From positions 1 to 64,000 of the forward strand of contig JAEDKA010000011.1 in the NCBI GenBank assembly GCA_016296065.1: DNA of 64,000 nt, in the 5' to 3' direction. The first letter of the stretch is position 1. Every line of letters begins with the position of its first letter. Source of the DNA: Kiritimatiellia bacterium. Lineage in GTDB: Bacteria > Verrucomicrobiota > Kiritimatiellia > RFP12 > UBA1067. Position numbers and translations under genes: made by a program. This document shows, piece by piece, positions 37,191 through 44,449 of the stretch. The notes beneath the pieces were generated by a model. It had not been told where the DNA came from. It saw only the letters and a list, made by a program, of their open reading frames with translations, and did not search any database.

Positions 37191-37329
37191 CCACGCCACA
37201 GGCCTACTTTGTGTTGTTGACGGTAGTATAGCAAACTTCCCTGTCGCTGTGCTAGAAAATGGGTTATTGCCGGGGTCGGAGGGTGCAACGGGCGATTTAT
37301 GCAAGGATACGGCAAACTGCCCCGCATCT

Positions 37330-37700
37330 GCGCATAGCGCATATATTGGCGTATATGTGTTTGCGCCTGCGTCGCGGAGCGACGCTACCCCCTGCCAAGC
37401 GATCCGTTCACTACAGGGCCACCCTACAGGGGGTCCGTCGCGCGGGGCCTTGCGGCTGCTTCGCAGTTCGCGCTACGCGCTCACCCAACCCGACGCCTTC
37501 GGCGCGGGCGCATCCCGCGACGGACATTCGCAGCTATCGCACAGAATCAAAAGAATCGGGAGCGCGCGAGAAAAGCGAATGGAAAATGACTTTCTAGTCA
37601 ACTGCTCCACGCCCTTCCTTGTTGCGTCGCGGAGCGACGCAACCCCCTGCCAAGATTCGTGGTCCCGCGAAGCGCAAAACATGACAACATAGACTATGCA
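37330..37700. repeat. MITE-like composite intergenic element with REP hairpins
   Basis: This gap (37191-37750) holds no gene. Its ends form an imperfect inverted repeat: left GCATAGCGCATATATTGG...TTTGCGC, right (reverse strand) GCATAGTCTATGTTGTC...TTTTGCGC. Inside are a palindrome at 37369-37385 followed by CCCCCTG, CAGGGGG at 37427-37433 followed by GTCCGTCGCG, its inverse CGCGACGGAC at 37516-37525, and another palindrome with CCCCCTG at 37621-37649. The same hairpin core occurs at 2.6 and 42.9-43.0 kb. Confidence 0.6.
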
Positions 37701-37750
37701 GCGACGTTTGGCACTACATAAATATCTCGTTGCACCCGGGGTCGGAGATG

Positions 37751-39991
37751 TTACTTCCTCTGGACGGTTATGCGGCCGTCGGGGTGGAGAAGCTCGAGTT
37801 CATAGCTGTCGCCCTGCCAGGAAAGCTTCTTGACCTTGATTCCGCCCGGGAGGAGAAGCCCCGATATGCTGCCCTTCTTCCATGACGCGGGCTTGGCGTT
37901 GAGCACCAAGAAGCCTCCGTCGGGGCCCTTTGTGATGAGCGCGTCGGCTATGATACCCGGGAAGCCGCCCGATATGTCGATGTTGAAGAGCCAGCCCGGA
38001 TCGTGCAGCGTGCCGAGCGCGTCGGTGAAGTATGTCTCCTGCAGAAGCTTGATCGCACGCTCCATCACCGCTGCGTCTCCGACCTTCGCCGCCGCGTAGC
38101 CGATCTGCGTCACGCCGAACGCCATGTGATGCTCCTTCTCGTGAAACGTCATGCGTGCGTCGAGCGTTTTCTTTATCGCCGCGACGAAGGCCGCGTTCGT
38201 GAGAATCTCCGCCGGCGCCTCGTCGTAGAGCGCGTAGACGTGAGAGGCGTGCCGGTGGGAGTTGTTGTCCGGCGTATCCGGTATAAGCCACTCCGCCCAG
38301 AAACCGTCCTTCGAGACTGTGTACGGGGCAAGGCGCGCGCGCTTCTGCGCCCATTCGCGGACGCTCCCCTCGTCGCGCTTAAGGATCTTCGCGGCCTTCG
38401 TCGCATAGTCAATGGACTGCTTGGCGACGGAGATATCCATCGTCGGATTGTTCATGGTCGAATAGCCGCCCTTCGGAAGATCGGGATTCATGACTTCGCC
38501 CTGCGAACGGAAGTCGCCGTGCGGCGCGTTCTCCGGCGAATAGCCAGGCGCGAAGCCGAGCGTGCCGTCAGGCATCTCCTCCATGCAGTCGCAGATGTAG
38601 TCCGCCGCATCCTTCAAAAGCGGATAGACTTTCTTCAGCACTTTCATGTCCTGAGTCGCCTCGTACCAGCGCCAGAGATAGCCCGTCATCCACCCCGCGC
38701 CGCCGTGCCACCACATCAGCTCGACGTTGCGGTAGTAGGCGGTCTCGAGTCCGGTCGTTGTGACCTGCCCCGGAATGTGGATTCCACGCGCGTTGTAGCC
38801 CTTCTTCGCCGCCTCCTTGAAGTCCTCGTAATAGCGCATGATCCACTCGTAGAGCGATTCATTGAACTCCGGCGTGTTGCCGCGCGTCCAGAAGCTCATC
38901 GCGCAAGGCATGTTCCCGTCGACGGTGTAGCTTCCGTTGTAGGGCGCAGACCAGCTACCGGACCAGAGTCCCTGCAGGTTCGGCAGAACGCCGTCCGGGC
39001 CTGTCGACGAAATGATGTTGTATCGTCCGGCGTGGAACTTGCGCACCAGATCGCGGTCTGGGAGATCGAGCGCGACGCGCCCCATCAGCTCCTTCATCAC
39101 CGGCGCGTGGCGCTCGAGAAGCCGCGCGTATCCCGTGTCCGCGGCGGCCGAAAGCTCGCGCTTCGCCGTCTCGAACATGGAGTCGGTTCCGAACGGCAGC
39201 GGATAGATTTTCACGAACACCTCGTCGCCCTTGCGGAGACCCACGGCCTCGTAGCCATGGAACGGATTCTTCCCGTTCTCCTTGCGGAAGTCGACGCGGT
39301 AGTACATGTAGCCGTCCTTTTCGCGGATGCGCTGTATCGCCGCGTCGCCGCTGGGACGTCCGTTGGAGATCGTTTCGAAACCGACGGAGAACGGACGTTT
39401 CTTCGCGTCCTTGACGCGCATCGCGATTACTCCGTCCGTGCGCGAGGCGAATATCCTGCGCTCGTAGTCGTCGGTGCGGACGGTGCATTCGCCGCGCTCG
39501 AAGTCCGTCATGCGGCGATAGCCTGTCGCGTCGCTCCACTTCGGCAGGTCCGGCGTGTCGACGACAAGGCTGACCGCGCCCATGAACGGATCGCGCTTGA
39601 ACGAATAGCCGCTTTCGTCCGACGCCTTCTGGATGACTTCGTCCCAGATTTCCTTTTCGCGTCCGGCGAGCGCCAGTTCGCGCGCCTTGTCGCGGTACTT
39701 GCCGAGCTCGAAATAACGTCCGTTCATGACGCGCGGGAGAAACAGCCTCGCGTGCGAGAGGAACATCTCCTCGTGCGCAAGCTCGCCCGGAATCATTGCG
39801 CCCATCGCGCCGTTGCCCGTCAAAAGCGACTGCTCCCATGCGCGGCTCTTGGCGACGCCCGGCCTCGCCTGCGCCGGCGTCTCGCACACGACGCCAAGCC
39901 TCGGCGCGCGGAACTCGTCCGCGGAAGCATTGAAAGAAAGGCCCGCGACGGCAATCGCGACAGCGCATACGAATGGATTGACAGTTTTCAT
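37751..39991 (-). CDS. GH95-family glycosidase (alpha-L-fucosidase/alpha-L-galactosidase type), secreted
   Basis: A 746-residue enzyme: signal peptide (PFVCAVAIAVAGLSFNASA), N-terminal beta-sandwich beginning WEQSLLTGNGAMGAMIPG, and an (alpha/alpha)6 barrel with LQGLWSGSWSAPYNGSYTVDGN, WWHGGAGWMTGYLWRWYEAT, NPTMDISVAKQ and NNSHRHASHVYALY, all standard GH95 segments. It inverts terminal alpha-L-fucose or alpha-L-galactose linkages, such as those on xyloglucan, mucin or rhamnogalacturonan II. The start lies six bases after TAGAAT, preceded by the palindromic box. A second GH95 gene ends 12 bp upstream; sequences differ enough to suggest different substrates. Confidence 0.9.
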   Translation of the reverse strand: MKTVNPFVCAVAIAVAGLSFNASADEFRAPRLGVVCETPAQARPGVAKSRAWEQSLLTGNGAMGAMIPGELAHEEMFLSHARLFLPRVMNGRYFELGKYRDKARELALAGREKEIWDEVIQKASDESGYSFKRDPFMGAVSLVVDTPDLPKWSDATGYRRMTDFERGECTVRTDDYERRIFASRTDGVIAMRVKDAKKRPFSVGFETISNGRPSGDAAIQRIREKDGYMYYRVDFRKENGKNPFHGYEAVGLRKGDEVFVKIYPLPFGTDSMFETAKRELSAAADTGYARLLERHAPVMKELMGRVALDLPDRDLVRKFHAGRYNIISSTGPDGVLPNLQGLWSGSWSAPYNGSYTVDGNMPCAMSFWTRGNTPEFNESLYEWIMRYYEDFKEAAKKGYNARGIHIPGQVTTTGLETAYYRNVELMWWHGGAGWMTGYLWRWYEATQDMKVLKKVYPLLKDAADYICDCMEEMPDGTLGFAPGYSPENAPHGDFRSQGEVMNPDLPKGGYSTMNNPTMDISVAKQSIDYATKAAKILKRDEGSVREWAQKRARLAPYTVSKDGFWAEWLIPDTPDNNSHRHASHVYALYDEAPAEILTNAAFVAAIKKTLDARMTFHEKEHHMAFGVTQIGYAAAKVGDAAVMERAIKLLQETYFTDALGTLHDPGWLFNIDISGGFPGIIADALITKGPDGGFLVLNAKPASWKKGSISGLLLPGGIKVKKLSWQGDSYELELLHPDGRITVQRK

Positions 39992-39997
39992 GCCACC

Positions 39998-40040
39998 ATT
40001 CTATCAAACCCCGCTACCGATGAAAATACCTGTTTGGGTA
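39998..40040 (-). promoter_or_regulatory. Leaderless promoter with palindromic box, GH95 gene 1
   Basis: TTTGA-TAGAAT (39998-40003), six bases, ATG at 39991; box TACCCAAACAGGTA at 40027-40040, 23 bp upstream of the hexamer. The box lies inside the 3' end of the preceding GH95 gene (stop near 40004), so promoter and coding sequence overlap. Confidence 0.7.
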
Positions 40041-42202
40041 CCAGCCTTACCGTTGACGCGCTTCACGGTTCCGTCCGGAAACCTAAGTATCGCAGAGAAG
40101 TCATCATCCTGCCATTCAAGACTCTCAAGGACAATTCCGCCACGCAGGAGCAGTCCCTTTATCGATCCCGACTTCCAGTCCTTCGGCTTCGCGGGAAGGA
40201 ATCGAAGCAAATACCGTCCGCCGTTCCCTGTTCCCCGTTCCCCATTCCCCACCTCCTCCGAATGCACAAGCATTTCGGAAATGAGGTACGGATACCCGCC
40301 GGAGATGTCGGTGTTGAAGCAGTTCTTCCAGTCGTGGCACGAGCCGCCGCCCTTCAGCCAGTTCTTTTCGGTCAGGAGCTTGAGGCACCGCGCCGCACGC
40401 GCGGCGTCGCCGATCTTGCACGCGGCGAGTCCGTTCTGAACGTACCCGAACGCCATCGTGCGCGAGCGGTTCTCGTTGAAGTCCATGCGCGCGTCGATCG
40501 TCTTCTTCACCGCAGCCACAAGCGCGGCGTTCGTCAGTATCTCCGCCGGGGCGTCGTCGTAGAGGGCGTAGAGGTGCGAGGCGTGGCGATGCTCGTTGTT
40601 GTCCGGCTGGCCGGGGGCAAGCCATTCGGCGAAGAATCCGTTCTCGCTTACCTGATACGGCGTGAGCCGCTCACGCATCGCGGACCATTTTTTGACAAGC
40701 TCAACGGGACTATCCTGCCCTACGAAATCCTGTGCATACAGTCCGAGCAAATTTGTCGCTTCGACGACTTCGTCCAAGAACTGCTTTGCAATTGCAATAT
40801 CCATCGTGGCGTTTACCGCCGTCGGCCGCTTGCCAGTCGGCCAGTTCTCGGGCGAATACGACGGATTGAAGCCAAGCGTTCCATCGGGCATTTCCACTAT
40901 GACGTCCTCATAATACTGAGCTATCTCCTTCATGAGCGGATATATGCGCCTTAGCCACTTTTCGTCGCGCGTGTGGCGGTATCCGTCGTAGAGGCGCGAG
41001 AGAAGCCACGCCGCGCCGCCGTGCCAGTAGACGTGCGGATAGTTCGCGTTCGAGTCCGTCTCAACTCCAGCGACAGTGGTCTGCGCGGCGGCGCGGAATC
41101 CGCGTGCGCCGAAGTGACGCTTCGCCGCGTCTCGCATTTCGGGGAGCCTCGCCTCTATCCATTTCAGCAGGCTTTCGTTGAACTCGGGCGTGTTGCCACG
41201 GCAGAAAAACGAGATAGCGCACGGGAGGTTTCCGTTCACCGTGAAGCTCGCGAACCACGGCGCGCTCCATGTTCCGGCCCAGAGTCCCTGGAGGTTCGGC
41301 ACATGGTCACCTCCAACGGAGGAAATGATGTTGTACCGTCCGGAATTGAAATTGCGCACAATCTCCGCAGCGTTCTTCGGACCCTCCAGCGCAAACGAAA
41401 CACGGTCCATCAGCTCTTTCTGCTTCGCGGCGCTTTCGGCAAGGAGCGCATCGTATCCCTTCTCCGCAGCCGCAGCAAGCCGCGCCTCCATTGCAGCGCG
41501 ATTGGAATTCTGTCTCTTCAAAAGCGGCTCTATAGCGACAAAGACCTCCGCGCACTCTGCGTCTCTGCGCCTCTGCGTTAACAAGACTTCGTACCCTGCG
41601 AGCTTATTCCACGGATTCTCGTTCCTGAACTCGCAGCGATAGTAGGCCGGCTCGGATACGATGCGGCGGATGCCCTTCGAGAACGCGGCGATGTCGGCGC
41701 GTCCCGAAGGCTCGATTCCGGCAAGCGCAAACACTGCGTCGCTCTTAGACTCGTCTGCGGTCTTGACCGCTATCACATTCGCTCCGCGCAGCGCGACGAC
41801 GCGACGCTCGTAGCGGCGTCCCTTTCCGTCCTTCGCACTTACGATGCACTCGCCCGTGTCGAAGTCGGTGCGCCGCGAATACTCCGAAGCCCCTCCAAGG
41901 CGCATGGAGATTTTCAGGTCGCACGCTGCCATGAATCCGTCCCGGTTGTTGTAGTCGCCGGGATTGCGCCTCGGATGGTTCACGAGCGCCGGCGGAGTGT
42001 CGCCCGGCTCCGGCAGATACAGCTTGCAGTGGCTGAGGTGAATGGACTCGTTCTCGATTCGCCCCTCCACCATCGCGCCGATCATGCCGTTGCCTGTAAG
42101 CGACGACTCCTGCCAGTTGGCGGCAGGTGCGTTCTCGATCCATTCAGCGCCATACGCCGCGTAAAACGCGGCCGCGGACAGAACAAAGACTATCTTTTTC
42201 AT
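40004..42202 (-). CDS. GH95-family glycosidase, second paralogue, secreted
   Basis: A 732-residue GH95 enzyme with a short signal peptide (FVLSAAAFYAAYG). Same landmarks as its neighbour: WQESSLTGNGMIGAMVEG, LQGLWAGTWSAPWFASFTVNGNLPCA, YWHGGAAWLLSRLYDGYRHT, NATMDIAIAKQ and NNEHRHASHLYALYDD. The middle carries RRRDAECAEVFVAIEPL, a loop not seen in the paralogue. The start lies six bases after TAGAAT, so it too is predicted leaderless. It lies downstream of, and close to (51 bp), the response regulator gene with the shortened receiver. Confidence 0.9.
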   Translation of the reverse strand: MKKIVFVLSAAAFYAAYGAEWIENAPAANWQESSLTGNGMIGAMVEGRIENESIHLSHCKLYLPEPGDTPPALVNHPRRNPGDYNNRDGFMAACDLKISMRLGGASEYSRRTDFDTGECIVSAKDGKGRRYERRVVALRGANVIAVKTADESKSDAVFALAGIEPSGRADIAAFSKGIRRIVSEPAYYRCEFRNENPWNKLAGYEVLLTQRRRDAECAEVFVAIEPLLKRQNSNRAAMEARLAAAAEKGYDALLAESAAKQKELMDRVSFALEGPKNAAEIVRNFNSGRYNIISSVGGDHVPNLQGLWAGTWSAPWFASFTVNGNLPCAISFFCRGNTPEFNESLLKWIEARLPEMRDAAKRHFGARGFRAAAQTTVAGVETDSNANYPHVYWHGGAAWLLSRLYDGYRHTRDEKWLRRIYPLMKEIAQYYEDVIVEMPDGTLGFNPSYSPENWPTGKRPTAVNATMDIAIAKQFLDEVVEATNLLGLYAQDFVGQDSPVELVKKWSAMRERLTPYQVSENGFFAEWLAPGQPDNNEHRHASHLYALYDDAPAEILTNAALVAAVKKTIDARMDFNENRSRTMAFGYVQNGLAACKIGDAARAARCLKLLTEKNWLKGGGSCHDWKNCFNTDISGGYPYLISEMLVHSEEVGNGERGTGNGGRYLLRFLPAKPKDWKSGSIKGLLLRGGIVLESLEWQDDDFSAILRFPDGTVKRVNGKAGTQTGIFIGSGV

Positions 42203-42208
42203 GTCAGA

Positions 42209-42251
42209 ATTCTACCATAAGGCCTTCCCGCCGTCCATCCCCCGAAAAAGG
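42209..42251 (-). promoter_or_regulatory. Leaderless promoter, GH95 gene 2, with a degenerate box
   Basis: TATGG-TAGAAT (42209-42214), six bases, ATG at 42202. A weak match to the palindrome (plus strand CCCCGAAAAAGGTA, 42240-42253) is present but two bases off the position seen at the other genes, so its function is doubtful. Confidence 0.5.
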
Positions 42252-42253
42252 TA

Positions 42254-42802
42254 CTACGCCCGCAGTAGTCCGAGTTCGAAGGCGCGCGTGACTGCTCCGG
42301 CGGTGTTCTGAACGCCGAGCTTCTGCAGAATGGACTTCGCGTGCGTCTTGACTGTTTCAAGGCTGATGCCAAGGATGATGGACGCCTCCTCGCGGCTCTT
42401 GCCCTGCGCAAGCCACTTGAGGACATCCATCTCCCTCTGCGTCAGAAGCGAGTCCGGCGCTTGCGCAGGCGCCTCATCCTCAATGAACACATTCCGCTCC
42501 TGCAGGACGCGCCTAATGGCCGTGGCCAGCCCCTGCCGCTTGGTGGACTTGGAAATGTATCCGCAAGCGCCCTCTTTCCGCGCGCGCGCGGCCTCCTCCC
42601 GCAGCGGCATTCCAGCGAGGAAGAGCACCTTGATGTCGGGATACCAGACCTTCATCTCCTTGAAGACGTCGAAGCCGCTTCCTCCCGGCATGCGAATATC
42701 CATGAGAACAATGTCAGGATGAATCTTAGCCTTGAAGAACGAGATGGCATCGGTTCCGTCGGACGCAAGGGCGCAAGACTGCTGAGCGGTGATACCCTTC
42801 AT
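42254..42802 (-). CDS. LuxR/NarL-type response regulator lacking the first receiver strand
   Basis: A 182-residue protein. The receiver starts only at about beta-2 (CALASDGTDAISFFKAK), keeping the phospho-acceptor in DIVLMDIRMPGGSGFD and the later Lys (GYISKS), but missing beta-1 and its acidic Asp pair that bind Mg. The LuxR-type HTH (LLTQREMDVLKWLAQGKSREEA...VKTHAKSILQKLGV) is complete. The start is supported by TATACT six bases upstream, the same leaderless layout as its neighbours, so the truncation may be real rather than a wrong start. It could act without phosphorylation on the adjacent GH95 genes (inference). Upstream DNA contains no remaining beta-1 coding. Confidence 0.78.
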   Translation of the reverse strand: MKGITAQQSCALASDGTDAISFFKAKIHPDIVLMDIRMPGGSGFDVFKEMKVWYPDIKVLFLAGMPLREEAARARKEGACGYISKSTKRQGLATAIRRVLQERNVFIEDEAPAQAPDSLLTQREMDVLKWLAQGKSREEASIILGISLETVKTHAKSILQKLGVQNTAGAVTRAFELGLLRA

Positions 42803-42808
42803 GCCTAC

Positions 42809-42814
42809 AGTATA
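42809..42814 (-). promoter_or_regulatory. Leaderless-type -10 box of the truncated response regulator
   Basis: GGTGA-TATACT, six bases, ATG at 42802. A G/C palindrome (CCCCCCGTGGGGGG, 42840-42853) lies near the position of the CAZyme box but is shifted by two bases. Confidence 0.5.
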
Positions 42815-42913
42815 TCACCGAACCCCACCACCTCCCATGCCCCCCGTGGGGGGAGCAGCACCCCATACACTACGGAAACTCGCTTATACATTCGCCAGAG
42901 TTTTACCAATGCT

Positions 42914-43009
42914 AGGGGGTCCGTCGCTCCGCGACGGACAACAAATCCCGATTCAACAGCACCTCCATTGTCCCCGCATTGCTCCGTCGCGGAGCGACGG
43001 AGCCCCCTG
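42914..43009. repeat. Paired REP-like palindromes
   Basis: AGGGGG at 42914-42919 is followed by a perfect 9-3-9 palindrome (42919-42939); a second palindrome (42981-43003) is followed by CCCCCTG (43003-43009). The two are inverted relative to each other across 41 bp. Same core as the units at 2.6 and 37.4-37.6 kb. The gap 42815-43017 holds nothing else. Confidence 0.7.
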
Positions 43010-43017
43010 TGGCGACC

Positions 43018-43420
43018 TCAACCCATAGTGGGGGTCGCCCTTGTCGACCTGATTATCATCTCTAAGCGTCGCTGCGGCTCATGTGGCGTCTTACTCTTGC
43101 ATTTAAATCCTTTGGTTGCATACGACGTTGGAAACGTGTTGTACTACATCTTCAAAATCTGGATTGAGGGAATGCAGGGCGCTTGCAACGGTCGAAGATT
43201 TGACGTCAACTATCTCCACGTATGTCGAGAATTCGCGCATACAACTTCTGGCGACGTCCGCAGTGCAATGTTTGCGCAGAATGTACATCAGATTGCATAT
43301 CGTCAAACCCGAACAACACCCGTCAAACACCTTCTTTGCGCATAGGCTCAGCACGCGTTCGGAGTCGTTTACAAACGGCTGACGAGCCAGCAACACGTCG
43401 AGAAGCACATTTGCATCCAA
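43018..43420 (-). pseudogene. PIN-domain (VapC-like) toxin gene, decayed
   Basis: A frame of 105 codons reads LDANVLLDVLLARQPF...ERVLSLCAKK...LTICNLMYILRKHCTADVARSCMREF...HSLNPDFEDVVQH, the start and three-acidic-residue layout of PIN-domain ribonucleases. The usual end (IVTRNxKDF...FLEM) is out of frame: after about 43125 the matching text (ATKGFKCKSKT...RRLEM) continues in the next frame to a stop at 43018, so a frameshift has occurred. The normal first codons are replaced by the end of the GH51 fragment; only a TTG could start it. No antitoxin is adjacent. Confidence 0.65.
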
Positions 43421-43427
43421 AACAGTC

Positions 43428-43883
43428 TCATGGCAAGGCCTCGTAGCGTGCCATCATTTCGTCATGGCGTTCGTCTCCAATCCTGTCGCCGAGAGACATC
43501 TTTATCAATCCGCACGCGATTTCGACATAGCCCTCGGCGACGTGCCAGTCGAGATAGTTAGTGCGCATCCCGTCGCGCGAACGGTCGCGTACGCCTATGA
43601 CGGAATCATCCCCCGTCACATTCGCCTCGAACGCGCCCGACTTCTTCTTCCCAGCGATGTAGAATCCGACATAGTTCGCGCGGTCCTCGAAGCTCCTGTT
43701 GAACACCTCCTCGCCCCAGATGCCGTTGTCGCAGCTGTGGTATATGTGCTCAAGGAGAAAGCCGTAGATGCGTTCGTCGACCGCGTTCAGCGCAACGTCC
43801 GCCCTGACCGCGACCTCAACCGCACCTGCGGACAAAACCATGCCGACCGCCAGCAAATAGAACAGCGCAAAGGAGTGTTTCAT
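43428..43883 (-). pseudogene. N-terminal fragment of a GH51-type arabinofuranosidase
   Basis: A 151-codon frame with signal peptide (FALFYLLAVGMVLSAGAVE) and the first domain of a GH51/CBM4 enzyme (IYGFLLEHIYHSCDNGIWGEEVFNRSFED), similar to the intact gene at 48174-50096 (GLFLEDVNLSIDGGIYAEMVRNRSFED). It stops after about one fifth of the usual length, where the sequence runs directly into the PIN-domain frame. Promoter and start codon (TAGAAT, six bases, ATG) are preserved, so the fragment may still be expressed. Confidence 0.75.
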
Positions 43884-43918
43884 ACAGCTATTCTACCACA
43901 CCCCGCGCAACTCTCCAT
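43881..43918 (-). repeat. 38-bp promoter/start repeat, copy 1
   Basis: Contains the start codon, -10 box (TAGAAT, 43890-43895) and upstream DNA of the GH51 fragment. It recurs with one mismatch at 46360-46397. In both places it touches or nearly touches a copy of the 174-bp repeat, but on opposite sides. Confidence 0.75.
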
Positions 43919-43926
43919 TCCGCCCC

Positions 43927-44100
43927 CGCCTTTTCTGCGGAGACGGAGCATAGAATATCAAAACCGAGACGGCTTAAGGTTAAGACATCGTTAAGATTTC
44001 AGGGCGCGGGCAAAGGCGGATTCCGAGGCCGACCGGGGTACCGGAATCGCGGAAAGCCCCGTAAAACGCGCGTTTCGCGGGGCCTGTCCCCGCCCGTTCT
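43927..44100. repeat. 174-bp direct repeat, copy 1
   Basis: Identical at 173 of 174 positions to 46186-46359 (single A/G difference in AAAACCGAGACGG). Contains several possible hairpins (GGGGACAGGCCCC; GATTCCG...CGGAATC), three TTAAG direct repeats (GGTTAAGACATCGTTAAG) and, on the minus strand, TTTTGA-TATTCT. No protein is evident. The two copies flank the AAA ATPase gene. Confidence 0.85.
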
Positions 44101-44310
44101 TCAGGATTTCCGCCACGACCTCGGTGAATTTGTCTCTCGCATGGGCGCATTTCTTGGATATGCCGGCATGGATGTCGGCAAGGAACACAAGAAGATTGTC
44201 GTCGAATTCCGCCGCATCCACTGCGAACAAGCGCGGCGGCAAAGCGCTATGCGCTATAGCCGCGCCTACAAAACCCAAAAACTCTCGCCGAAAGGCGCAG
44301 CCCTGAAGAT
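44101..44310 (-). pseudogene. Metallophosphatase fragment (third copy, broken at both ends)
   Basis: The frame reads RREFLGFVGAAIAHSALPPRLFA (Tat-type signal) then EFDDNLLVFLADIHAGISKKCAHARDKFTEVVAEIL, matching the start of the two intact Tat metallophosphatases at 46.7-47.7 and 57.0-58.0 kb. No in-frame ATG precedes the RR motif, and the reading frame runs into the 174-bp repeat after about 70 codons. Just upstream a short frame ending AELPPGIRAASDGQVVTFK (stop at 44312) may be the tail of another lost glycosidase gene. Confidence 0.7.
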
Positions 44311-44449
44311 TTCACTTGAACGTGACAACCTGTCCGTCGCTTGCCGCCCGAATGCCCGGCGGAAGTTCGGCGTCGCGTCTATTGCCTCTTCAAATGTATT
44401 GCACCATCTTATCATGCAGGCCAGTCGCCAGAAGGCGCAATTGTGCCGC

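Noticed and set aside
38003..40954. Plus-strand open frame of 983 codons across both GH95 genes
   Set aside because: Its composition (Arg, His, Val, Leu rich, no domains) is that of an antisense shadow in high-GC DNA; the minus-strand frames are clear GH95 enzymes.
43960..44010. TTAAG repeats in the 174-bp element as a phosphate-regulon box
   Set aside because: The spacing only loosely resembles PhoB/PhoP sites and no intact gene follows; could be chance.
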